A DNA stretch of 64,000 bases from NCBI GenBank assembly GCA_027186245.1, contig CP114492.1:4600501-4664500 (forward strand). The letters run 5' to 3'. Of the stretch, positions 49,273 to 61,768 are shown piece by piece. Within the stretch, counting starts at the first letter, position 1. The number at the start of each line of letters is the position of its first letter. Origin of the DNA: Coriaria nepalensis (Eukaryota > Streptophyta > Magnoliopsida > Cucurbitales > Coriariaceae). Both the position numbers and the translations under genes were made by a program. Under the pieces are notes generated by a model. That model was not told the origin of the DNA and searched no databases. It was given only the letters and a program-made list of their open reading frames with translations.

Positions 49273-51118
49273 GTATGGATTTGTCTGATCTTAAAGTCAT
49301 TCCGATGACTTTTTCCAAATTAATAACTCATTTAAAAGCATTTGGAATGAATTCTATTTTCGCGCTTCAAACACGACTTTTATGCATGACATGCAAATGA
49401 TATTTTGAAGCTAAGAATGCATTATTGTCACCTTAAAATCATTCCAATGACTCTTCCCAAGTCAATAACTCAATTGAAACCAGTTCAAACTAAATCCATT
49501 TTGCCACTTCAAATACGAATTTCATGCATAACTTGCAAATGACCTTTCGAAGGCAAGTAAGCATTTCTTTAATCTTCAAGTCATTCCAGTGACTCTATTT
49601 GAGTCAATAACTCGCTTGAAAGTAGTCCGAATGAATTGTACTTTCACCCCTGAAACGTGACTTTGGTGCATATCATGCAAATGATCTTTTGAAGCCAAGT
49701 ATGCATTTGTTTAACCTTAAAATCATTCTAATGACTCATTTCAAGTCAATAACCAATTTGAAATTAGTTCGAACAAAATCTATTTTCGCACTTGAAACAC
49801 GACCTACATGAAAAACTTGCAATTGAGATTTTAAAGGAAAGTATGCGTTTGGTTAATCTTGAAGTCATTTTAATGACTCTATTCAAGTCAATAACTCATT
49901 TGAAAGCTTTTGGAACGAATTCTATTTTCGCATTTCAAACACGAATTTTATTCATAACATGCAGATGATATTTTGAAGCTAAGTATGCATTTGTTTCATT
50001 TTAAAATCATTCCAATGACTCTTTCAAAGTCAATAACTCATTTGAAGCTAGTTCGAACAAATTCTATTTTCGCACTTCAAACACGACCGACATGCAATAC
50101 TTGCAATTGAGCTTTTAAAGAAAAGTACGGATTTGTTTAATCTTAAAGTCATTCCAATGACTCTATTCAAGTCAATAACTCATTTGAAGCTAGTTCGGAC
50201 AAATTCTATTTTCGCACTTCAAACACAACCGACATGCAATACTTGCAATTGAGCTTTTAATGGAAAGTGTGCGTTTGGTTAATCTTGAAGTCATTTTAAT
50301 GACTCTATTCAAGTCAATAACTCATTTGAAAGCTTTTGGAACGAATTCTATTTTCGCATTTCAAACACGAATTTTATTCATAACATGCAGATGATATTTT
50401 GAAGCTAAGTATGCATTTGTTTCATTTTAAAATCATTCCAATGACTCTTTCCAAGTCAATAACTCATTTGAAGCTAGTTCGAACAAATTCTATTTTCGCA
50501 CTTCAAACACGACCGACATGCAATACTTGCAATTGAGCTTTTAAAGAAAAGTACGGATTTGTTTAATCTTAAAATCATTCCAATGACTCTATTCAAGTCA
50601 ATAACACATTTGAAGCTAGTTCGGACAAATTCTATTTTCGCACTTCCAACACAACCGACATGCAATACTTGCAATTGAGCTTTTAATGGAAAGTATGCGT
50701 TTGGTTAATCTTGAAGTCATTTTAATGACTCTATTCATGTAAATAACTCATTTGAAAGCTTTTGGAACGAATTCTATTTTCGCATTTCAAACACGAATTT
50801 TATTCATAACATGCAAATGATATTTTGAAGCTAAGTATGCATTTGTTTCATTTTAAAATCATTCCAATGACTCTTTCAAAGTCAATAACTCATTTGAAGC
50901 TAGTTCGGACAAATTCTATTTTCGCACTTCAAACACGACCGACATGCAATACTTGCAATTGAGCTTTTAAAGAAAAGTACGGATTTGTTTAATCTTAAAG
51001 TCATTCCAATGACTCTATTCAAGTCAATAACTCATTTGAAGCTAGTTCGGACAAATTCTATTTTCGCACTTCAAAAACAACCGACATGCAATACTTGCAA
51101 TTGAGCTTTTAATGGAAA
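49273..51118 (+). repeat. 1846-bp HOR copy, thirteen monomers
   Basis: Backbone plus three cassettes. U4 follows a T3 with TGCATTACTTGC (49241) and begins ATTTGTCTGATC; both recur at 56515 and 60633. A T1 near 50731 has CTATTCATGTAAATAAC, which recurs 2272 bp later. Confidence 0.93.
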
Positions 51119-53390
51119 GTATGGATTTGTCTCATCTTAAAGTCATTCCGATGACTTTTTCCAAATTAATAACTCATTTAAAAGCATTCGGAACGAATTC
51201 TATTTTCGCGCTTCAAACACGACTTTTATGCATGACATGCAAATGATATTTTGAAGCTAAGAATGCATTATTTTCACCTTAAAATCATTCCAATGACTCT
51301 TCCCAAGTCAATAACTCAGCTGAAACCAGTTCAAACTAAATCCATTTTGCCACTTCAAATACGAATTTCATGCATAACTTGCAAATGACCTTTCGAAGGC
51401 AAGTAAGCATTTCTTTAATCTTCAAGTCATTCCAGTGACTCTATTTGAGTCAATAACTCGCTTGAAAGTAGTCCGAATGAATTGTACTTTCACCCTTGAA
51501 ACATGACTTTGGTGCATATCATGCAAATGATCTTTTGAAGCCAAGTATGCATTTGTTTAACCTTAAAATCATTCTAATGACTCATTTCTAGTCAATAACC
51601 AATTTGAAATTAGTTCGAACAAAATCTATTTTCGCACTTGAAACACGACCTACATGAAAAACTTGCAATTGAGATTTTAAAGGAAAGTATGCGTTTGGTT
51701 AATCTTGAAGTCATTTTAATGACTCTATTCAAGTCAATAACTCATTTGAAAGCTTTTGGAACGAATTCTATTTTCGCATTTCAAACACGAATTTTATTCA
51801 TAACATGCAGATAATATTTTGAAGCTAAGTATGCATTTGTTTCATTTTAAAATCATTCCAATGACTCTTTCCAAGTCAATAACTCATTTGAAGCTAGTTC
51901 GAACAAATTCTATTTTCGCACTTCAAACACGACCGACATGCAATACTTGCAATTGAGCTTTTAAAGAAAAGTACGGATTTGTTTAATCTTAAAGTCATTC
52001 CAATGACTCTATTCAAGTCAATAACTCATTTGAAGCTAGTTCGGACAAATTCTATTTTCGCACTTCAAACACAACCGACATGCAATACTTGCAATTGAGC
52101 TTTTAATGGAAAGTGTGCGTTTGGTTAATCTTGAAGTCATTTTAATGACTCTATTCAAGTCAATAACTCATTTGAAAGCTTTTGGAACGAATTCTATTTT
52201 CGCATTTCAAACACGAATTTTATTCATAACATGCAGATGATATTTTGAAGCTAAGTATGCATTTGTTTCATTTTAAAATCATTCCAATGACTCTTTCCAA
52301 GTCAATAACTCATTTGAAGCTAGTTCGAACAAATTCTATTTTCGCACTTCAAACACGACCGACATGCAATACTTGCAATTGAGCTTTTAGAGAAAAGTAG
52401 GGATTTGTTTAATCTTAAAGTCATTCCAATGACTCTATTCAAGTCAATAACTCATTTGAAGCTAGTTCGCAAAAATTCTATTTTCGCACTTCAAACACAA
52501 CCGACATGCAATACTTGCAATTGAGCTTTTAATGGAAAGTATGCGTTTGGTTAATCTTGAAGTCATTTTAATGACTCTATTCAAGTCAATAACTCATTTG
52601 AAAGCTTTTGGAACGAATTCTATTTTCGCATTTCAAACACGAATTTTATTCATAACATGCAGATGCTATTTTGAAGCTAAGTATGCATTTGTTTCATTTT
52701 AAAATCATTCCAATGACTCTTTCCAAGTCAATAACTCATTTGAAGCTAGTTCGAACAAATTCTATTTTCGCACTTCAAACACGACCGACATGCAATACTT
52801 GCAATTGAGCTTTTAAAGAAAAGTACGGATTTGTTTAATCTTAAAGTCATTCCAATGACTCTATTCAAGTCAATAACTCATTTGAAGCTAGTTCGGACAA
52901 ATTCTATTTTCGCACTTCAAACACATCCGACATGCAATACTTGCAATTGAGCTTTTAATGGAAAGTATGCGTTTGGTTAATCTTGAAGTCATTTTAATGA
53001 CTCTATTCATGTAAATAACTCATTTGAAAGCTTTTGGAACGAATTCTATTTTCGCATTTCAAACACGAATTTTATTCATAACATGCAGATGATATTTTGA
53101 AGCTAAGTATGCATTTGTTTCATTTTAAAATCATTCCAATGACTCTTTCAAAGTCAATAACTCATTTGAAGCTAGTTCGGACAAATTCTATTTTCGCACT
53201 TCAAACACGACCGACATGCAATACTTGCAATTGAGCTTTTAAAGAAAAGTACGGATTTGTTTAATCTTAAAGTCATTCCAATGACTCTATTCAAGTCAAT
53301 AACTCATTTGAAGCTAGTTCGGACAAATTCTATTTTCGCACTTCAAAAACAACCGACATGCAATACTTGCAATTGAGCTTTTAATGGAAA
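51119..53390 (+). repeat. 2272-bp HOR copy, sixteen monomers
   Basis: Backbone plus four cassettes. It lies 4118 bp after the copy at 47001 and shares its rare variants: CAAAAACAACC before U4, GCATTCGGAACG, GTGTGCG, GTAGGGATTTG (52397) and ACACATCCGAC. Confidence 0.94.
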
Positions 53391-56300
53391 GTATGGATTT
53401 GTCTCATCTTAAAGTCATTCCGATGACTTTTTCCAAATTAATAACTCATTTAAAAGCATTCGGAACGAATTCTATTTTCGCGCTTCAAACACGACTTTTA
53501 TGCATGACATGCAAATGATATTTTGAAGCTAAGAATGCATTATTTTCACCTTAAAATCATTCCAATGACTCTTCCCAAGTCAATAACTCAGTTGAAACCA
53601 GTTCAAACTAAATCCATTTTGCCACTTCAAATACGAATTTCATGCATAACTTGCAAATGACCTTTCGAAGGCAAGTAAGCATTTCTTTAATCTTCAAGTC
53701 ATTCCAGTGACTCTATTTGAGTCAATAACTCGCTTGAAAGTAGTCCGAATGAATTGTACTTTCACCCTTGAAACATGACTTTGGTGCATATCATGCAAAT
53801 GATCTTTTGAAGCCAAGTATGCATTTGTTTAACCTTAAAATCATTCTAATGACTCATTTCAAGTCAATAACCAATTTGAAATTAGTTCGAACAAAATCTA
53901 TTTTCGCACTTGAAACACGACCTACATGAAAAACTTGCAATTGAGATTTTAAAGGAAAGTATGCGTTTGGTTAATCTTGAAGTCATTTTAATGACTCTAT
54001 TCAAGTCAATAACTCATTTGAAAGCTTTTGGAACGAATTCTATTTTCGCATTTCAAACACGAATTTTATTCATAACATGCAGATAATATTTTGAAGCTAA
54101 GTATGCATTTGTTTCATTTTAAAATCATTCCAATGACTCTTTCCAAGTCAATAACTCATTTGAAGCTAGTTCGAACAAATTCTATTTTCGCACTTCAAAC
54201 ACGACCGACATGCAATACTTGCAATTGAGCTTTTAAAGAAAAGTACGGATTTGTTTAATCTTAAAGTCATTCCAATGACTCTATTCAAGTCAATAACTCA
54301 TTTGAAGCTAGTTCGGACAAATTCTATTTTCGCACTTCAAACACAACCGACATGCAATACTTGCAATTGAGCTTTTAATGGAAAGTGTGCGTTTGGTTAA
54401 TCTTGAAGTCATTTTAATGACTCTATTCAAGTCAATAACTCATTTGAAAGCTTTTGGAACGAATTCTATTTTCGCATTTCAAACACGAATTTTATTCATA
54501 ACATGCAGATGATATTTTGAAGCTAAGTATGCATTTGTTTCATTTTAAAATCATTCCAATGACTCTTTCCAAGTCAATAACTCATTTGAAGCTAGTTCGA
54601 ACAAATTCTATTTTCGCACTTCAAACACGACCGACATGCAATACTTGCAATTGAGCTTTTAAAGAAAAGTACGGATTTGTTTAATCTTAAAGTCATTCCA
54701 ATGACTCTATTGAAGTCGATAACTCATTTGAAGCTAGTTCGGACAAATTCTATTTTCGCACATCAAACACAACCGACATGCAATACTTGCAATTGAGCTT
54801 TTAATGGAAAGTAAGCGTTTGGTTAATCTTGAAGTCATTTTAATGACTCTATTCAAGTCAATAACTCATTTGAAAGCTTTTGGAACGAATTCTATTTTCG
54901 TATTTCAAACACGAATTTTATTCATAACATGCAGATGATATTTTGAAGCTAAGTATGCATTTGTTTCATTTTAAAATCATTCCAATGACTCTTTCCAAGT
55001 CAATAACTCATTTGAAGCTAGTTCGAACAAATTCTATTTTCGCACTTCAAACACAACCGACAGGCAATACTTGCAATTGAGCTTTTAAAGAAAAGTACGG
55101 ATTTGTTTAATCTTAAAGTCATTCCAATGACTCTATTCAAGTCAATAACTCATTTGAAGCTAGTTCGGACAAATTCTATTTTCGCACTTCAAACACAACC
55201 GACATGCAATACTTGCAATTGAGCTTTTAATGGAAAGTGTGCGTTTGGTTAATCTTGAAGTCATTTTAATGACTCTATTCAAGTCAATAACTCATTTGAA
55301 AGCTTTTGGAACGAATTCTATTTTCGCATTTCAAACACGAATTTTATTCATAACATGCAGATGATATTTTGAAGCTAAGTATGCATTTGTTTCATTTTAA
55401 AATCATTCCAATGACTCTTTCCAAGTCAATAACTCATTTGAAGCTAGTTCGAACAAATTCTATTTTCGCACTTCAAACACGACCGACATGCAATACTTGC
55501 AATTGAGCTTTTAGAGAAAAGTAGGGATTTGTTTAATCTTAAAGTCATTCCAATGACTCTATTCAAGTCAATAACTCATTTGAAGCTAGTTCGCAAAAAT
55601 TCTATTTTCGCACTTCAAACACAACCGACATGCAATACTTGCAATTGAGCTTTTAATGGAAAGTATGCGTTTGGTTAATCTTGAAGTCATTTTAATGACT
55701 CTATTCAAGTCAATAACTCATTTGAAAGCTTTTGGAACGAATTCTATTTTCGCATTTCAAACACGAATTTTATTCATAACATGCAGATGCTATTTTGAAG
55801 CTAAGTATGCATTTGTTTCATTTTAAAATCATTCCAATGACTCTTTCCAAGTCAATAACTCATTTGAAGCTATTTCGAACAAATTCTATTTTCGCACTTC
55901 AAACACGACCGACATGCAATACTTGCAATTGAGCTTTTAAAGAAAAGTACGGATTTGTTTAATCTTAAAGTCATTCCAATGACTCTATTCAAGTCAATAA
56001 CTCATTTGAAGCTAGTTCGGACAAATTCTATTTTCGCACTTCAAACACATCCGACATGCAATACTTGCAATTGAGCTTTTAATGGAAAGTATGCGTTTGG
56101 TTAATCTTGAAGTCATTTTAATGACTCTATTCAAGTCAATAACTCATTTGAAAGCTTTTGGAACGAATTCTATTTTCGCATTTCAAACACGAATTTTATT
56201 CATAACATGCAGATGATATTTTGAAGCTAAGTATGCATTTGTTTCATTTTAAAATCATTCCAATGACTCTTTCCAAGTCAATAACTCATTTGAAGCTAGT

Positions 56301-56514
56301 TCGAACAAATTCTATTTTCGCACTTCAAACACGACCGACATGCAATACTTGCAATTGAGCTTTTAAAGAAAAGTACGGATTTGTTTAATCTTAAAATCAT
56401 TCCAATGACTCTATTCAAGTCAATAACTCATTTGAAGCTAGTTCGGACAAATTCTATTTTCGCACTTCAAACACAACCGACATGCATTACTTGCAATTGA
56501 GCTTTTAATGGAAA
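53391..56514 (+). repeat. 3124-bp HOR copy, twenty-two monomers
   Basis: The longest HOR copy seen: four backbone monomers and six T1-T2-T3 cassettes, 22 x 142 exactly. It contains GTGTGCGTTTGG twice (about 54385 and 55237), the TGAAGTCGATAAC variant at 54711, and GTAGGGATTTG at 55521. Two different cassette lineages are therefore placed in series. Confidence 0.94.
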
Positions 56515-58360
56515 GTATGGATTTGTCTGATCTTAAAGTCATTCCGATGACTTTTTCCAAATTAATAACTCATTTAAAAGCATTTGGAACGAATTCTATT
56601 TTCGCGCTTCAAACACGACTTTTATGCATGACATGCAAATGATATTTTGAAGCTAAGAATGCATTATTGTCACCTTAAAATCATTCCAATGACTCTTCCC
56701 AAGTCAATAACTCAATTGAAACCAGTTCAAACTAAATCCATTTTGCCACTTCAAATACGAATTTCATGCATAACTTGCAAATGACCTTTCGAAGGCAAGT
56801 AAGCATTTCTTTAATCTTCAAGTCATTCCAGTGACTCTATTTGAGTCAATAACTCGCTTGAAAGTAGTCCGAATGAATTGTACTTTCACCCTTGAAACAT
56901 GACTTTGGTGCATATCATGCAAATGATCTTTTGAAGCCAAGTATGCATTTGTTTAACCTTAAAATCATTCTAATGACTCATTTCAAGTCAATAACCAATT
57001 TGAAATTAGTTCGAACAAAATCTATTTTCGCACTTGAAACACGACCTACATGAAAAACTTGCAATTGATTTTTTAAAGGAAAGTAAGCGTTTGGTTAATC
57101 TTGAAGTCATTTTAATGACTCTATTCAAGTCAATAACTCATTTGAAAGCTTTTGGAACGAATTCTATTTTCGCATTTCAAACACGAATTTTATTCATAAC
57201 ATGCAGATGATATTTTGAAGCTAAGTATGCATTTGTTTCATTTTAAAATCATTCCAATGACTCTTTCCAAGTCAATAACTCATTTGAAGCTAGTTCGAAC
57301 AAATTCTATTTTCGCACTTCAAACACGACCGACATGCAATACTTGCAATTGAGCTTTTAAAGAAAAGTACGGATTTGTTTAATCTTAAAGTCATTCCAAT
57401 GACTCTATTGAAGTCGATAACTCATTTGAAGCTAGTTCGGACAAATTCTATTTTCGCACATCAAACACAACCGACATGCAATACTTGCAATTGAGCTTTT
57501 AATGGAAAGTAAGCGTTTGGTTAATCTTGAAGTCATTTTAATGACTCTATTCAAGTCAATAACTCATTTGAAAGCTTTTGGAACGAATTCTATTTTCGTA
57601 TTTCAAACACGAATTTTATTCATAACATGCAGATGATATTTTGAAGCTAAGTATGCATTTGTTTCATTTTAAAATCATTCCAATGACTCTTTCCAAGTCA
57701 ATAACTCATTTGAAGCTAGTTCGAACAAATTCTATTTTCGCACTTCAAACACAACCGACAGGCAATACTTGCAATTGAGCTTTTAAAGAAAAGTACGGAT
57801 TTGTTTAATATTAAAGTCATTCCAATGACTCTATTGAAGTCGATAACTCATTTGAAGCTAGTTCGGACAAATTCTATTTTCGCACATCAAACACAACCGA
57901 CATGCAATACTTGCAATTGAGCTTTTAATGGAAAGTAAGCGTTTGGTTAATCTTGAAGTCATTTTAATGACTCTATTCAAGTCAATAACTCATTTGAAAG
58001 CTTTTGGAACGAATTCTATTTTCGCATTTCAAACACGAATTTTATTCATGACATGCAGATGATATTTTGAAGCTAAGTATGCATTTGTTTCATTTTAAAA
58101 TCATTCCAATGACTCTTTCCAAGTCAATAACTCATTTGAAGCTAGTTCGAACAAATTCTATTTTCGCACTTCAAACACGACCGACATGCAATACTTGCAA
58201 TTGAGCTTTTAAAGAAAAGTAGGGATTTGTTTAATCTTAAAGTCATTCCAATGACTCTATTCAAGTCAATAACTCATTTGAAGCTAGTTCGGACAAATTC
58301 TATTTTCGCACTTCAAACACAACCGACATGCAATACTTGCAATTGAGCTTTTAATGGAAA
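56515..58360 (+). repeat. 1846-bp HOR copy, thirteen monomers
   Basis: Backbone plus three cassettes. TGAAGTCGATAAC occurs in two successive T3 units (57409, 57835), and GTAAGCGTTTGG in three T1 units (about 57083, 57509 and 57935), a clear local 426-bp duplication. U7 has TTGATTTTTTAAAGG. Confidence 0.94.
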
Positions 58361-60632
58361 GTATGGATTTGTCTCATCTAAAAGTCATTCCGACGACTTT
58401 TTCCAAATTAATAACTCATTTAAAAGCATTTGGAACGAATTCTATTTTCGCGCTTCAAACACGACTTTTATGCATGACATGCAAATGATATTTTGAAGCT
58501 AAGAATGCATTATTTTCACCTTAAAATCATTCCAATGACTCTTCCCAAGTCAATAACTCAGTTGAAACCAGTTCAAACTAAATCCATTTTGCCACTTCAA
58601 ATACGAATTTCATGCATAACTTGCAAATGACCTTTCGAAGGCAAGTAAGCATTTCTTTAATCTTCAAGTCATTCCAGTGACTCTATTTGAGTCAATAACT
58701 CGCTTGAAAGTAGTCCGAATGAATTGTACTTTCACCCTTGAAACATGACTTTGGTGCATATCATGCAAATGATCTTTTGAAGCCAAGTATGCATTTGTTT
58801 AACCTTAAAATCATTCTAATGACTCATTTCAAGTCAATAACCAATTTGAAATTAGTTCGAACAAAATCTATTTTCGCACTTGAAACACGACCTACATGAA
58901 AAACTTGCAATTGAGATTTTAAAGGAAAGTATGCGTTTGGTTAATCTTGAAGTCATTTTAATGACTCTATTCAAGTCAATAACTCATTTGAAAGCTTTTG
59001 GAACGAATTCTATTTTCGCATTTCAAACACGAATTTTATTCATAACATGCAGATGATATTTTGAAGCTAAGTATGCATTTGTTTCATTTTAAAATCATTC
59101 CAATGACTCTTTCAAAGTCAATAACTCATTTGAAGCTAGTTCGAACAAATTCTATTTTCGCACTTCAAACACGACCGACATGCAATACTTGCAATTGAGC
59201 TTTTAAAGAAAAGTACGGATTTGTTTAATCTTAAAGTCATTCCAATGACTCTATTCAAGTCAATAACTCATTTGAAGCTAGTTCGGACAAATTCTATTTT
59301 CGCACTTCAAACACAACCGACATGCAATACTTGCAATTGAGCTTTTAATGGAAAGTGTGCGTTTGGTTAATCTTGAAGTCATTTTAATGACTCTATTCAA
59401 GTCAATAACTCATTTGAAAGCTTTTGGAACGAATTCTATTTTCGCATTTCAAACACGAATTTTATTCATAACATGCAGATGATATTTTGAAGCTAAGTAT
59501 GCATTTGTTTCATTTTAAAATCATTCCAATGACTCTTTCCAAGTCAATAACTCATTTGAAGCTAGTTCGAACAAATTCTATTTTCGCACTTCAAACACGA
59601 CCGACATGCAATACTTGCAATTGAGCTTTTAGAGAAAAGTAGGGATTTGTTTAATCTTAAAGTCATTCCAATGACTCTATTCAAGTCAATAACTCATTTG
59701 AAGCTAGTTCGCAAAAATTCTATTTTCGCACTTCAAACACAACCGACATGCAATACTTGCAATTGAGCTTTTAATGGAAAGTATGCGTTTGGTTAATCTT
59801 GAAGTCATTTTAATGACTCTATTCAAGTCAATAACTCATTTGAAAGCTTTTGGAACGAATTCTATTTTCGCATTTCAAACACGAATTTTATTCATAACAT
59901 GCAGATGCTATTTTGAAGCTAAGTATGCATTTGTTTCATTTTAAAATCATTCCAATGACTCATTCCAAGTCAATAACTCATTTGAAGCTAGTTCGAACAA
60001 ATTCTATTTTCGCACTTCAAACACGACCGACATGCAATACTTGCAATTGAGCTTTTAAAGAAAAGTACGGATTTGTTTAATCTTAAAGTCATTCCAATGA
60101 CTCTATTCAAGTCAATAACTCATTTGAAGCTAGTTCGGACAAATTCTATTTTCGCACTTCAAACACATCCGACATGCAATACTTGCAATTGAGCTTTTAA
60201 TGGAAAGTATGCGTTTGGTTAATCTTGAAGTCATTTTAATGACTCTATTCAAGTCAGTAACTCATTTGAAAGCTTTTGGAACGAATTCTATTTTCGCATT
60301 TCAAACACGAATTTTATTCATAACATGCAGATGATATTTTGAAGCTAAGTATGCATTTGTTTCATTTTAAAATCATTCCAATGACTCTTTCCAAGTCAAT
60401 AACTCATTTGAAGCTAGTTCGAACAAATTCTATTTTCGCACTTCAAACACGACCGACATGCAATACTTGCAATTGAGCTTTTAAAGAAAAGTACGGATTT
60501 GTTTAATCTTAAAATCATTCCAATGACTCTATTCAAGTCAATAACTCATTTGAAGCTAGTTCGGACAAATTCTATTTTCGCACTTCAAACACAACCGACA
60601 TGCATTACTTGCAATTGAGCTTTTAATGGAAA
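58361..60632 (+). repeat. 2272-bp HOR copy, sixteen monomers
   Basis: Backbone plus four cassettes. It repeats the variant series of the copies at 47001 and 51119 (GTGTGCG, GTAGGGATTTG at 59639, GCAGATGC, ACACATCCGAC), with TGCATTACTTGC at its end. U4 has CCGACGACTTTTTCC. Confidence 0.94.
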
Positions 60633-61626
60633 GTATGGATTTGTCTGATCTTAAAGTCATTCCGATGACTTTTTCCAAATTAATAACTCATTTAAAAGCA
60701 TTTGGAACGAATTCTATTTTCGCGCTTCAAACACGACTTTTATGCATGACATGCAAATGATATTTTGAAGCTAAGAATGCATTATTGTCACCTTAAAATC
60801 ATTCCAATGACTCTTCCCAAGTCAATAACTCAATTGAAACCAGTTCAAACTAAATCCATTCTGCCACTTCAAATACGAATTTCATGCATAACTTGCAAAT
60901 GACCTTTCGAAGGCAAGTAAGCATTTCTTTAATCTTCAAGTCATTCCAGTGACTCTATTTGAGTCAATAACTCGCTTGAAAGTAGTCCGAATGAATTGTA
61001 CTTTCACCCCTGAAACGTGACTTTGGTGCATATCGTGCAAATGATCTTTTGAAGCCAAGTATGCATTTGTTTAACCTTAAAATCATTCTAATGACTCATT
61101 TCAAGTCAATAACCAATTTGAAATTTGTTCGAACAAAATCTATTTTCGCACTTGAAACACGACCTACATGAAAAACTTGCAATTGAGATTTTAAAGGAAA
61201 GTAAGCGTTTGGTTAATCTTGAAGTCATTTTAATGACTCTATTCAAGTCAATAACTCATTTGAAAGCTTTTGGAACGAATTCTATTTTCGCATTTCAAAC
61301 ACGAATTTTATTCCTAACATGCAGATGATATTTTGAAGCTAAGTATGCATTTGTTTCATTTTAAAATCATTCCAATGACTCTTTCCAAGTCAATAACTCA
61401 TTTGAAGCTAGTTCGAACAAATTCTATTTTCGCACTTCAAACACGACCGACATGCAATACTTGCAATTGAGCTTTTAAAGAAAAGTACGGATTTGTTTAA
61501 TCTTAAAGTCATTCCAATGACTCTATTGAAGTCGATAACTCATTTGAAGCTAGTTCGGACAAATTCTATTTTCGCACATCAAACACAACCGACATGCAAT
61601 ACTTGCAATTGAGCTTTTAATGGAAA
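60633..61626 (+). repeat. 994-bp HOR copy, seven monomers
   Basis: Heptamer lying 4118 bp after the U4 at 56515. It shares TGCATTACTTGC, ATTTGTCTGATC and ATTATTGTCACC with that copy. CTGAAACGTGAC in U6 is shared with the copy at 49273. Confidence 0.93.
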
Positions 61627-61768
61627 GTAAGCGTTTGGTTAATCTTGAAGTCATTTTAATGACTCTATTCAAGTCAATAACTCATTTGAAAGCTTTTGGA
61701 ACGAATTCTATTTTCGCGCTTCAAACACGACTTTTATGCATGACATGCAAATGATATTTTGAAGCTAA
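61627..61768 (+). repeat. Hybrid T1/U4 monomer (second)
   Basis: Starts as a T1 of the GTAAGCGTTTGG lineage and ends as U4 (TTTTCGCGCTTC onward). The switch tract is the same as in the hybrid at 37146, but the T1 parent differs, so independent formation is plausible. Confidence 0.9.
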
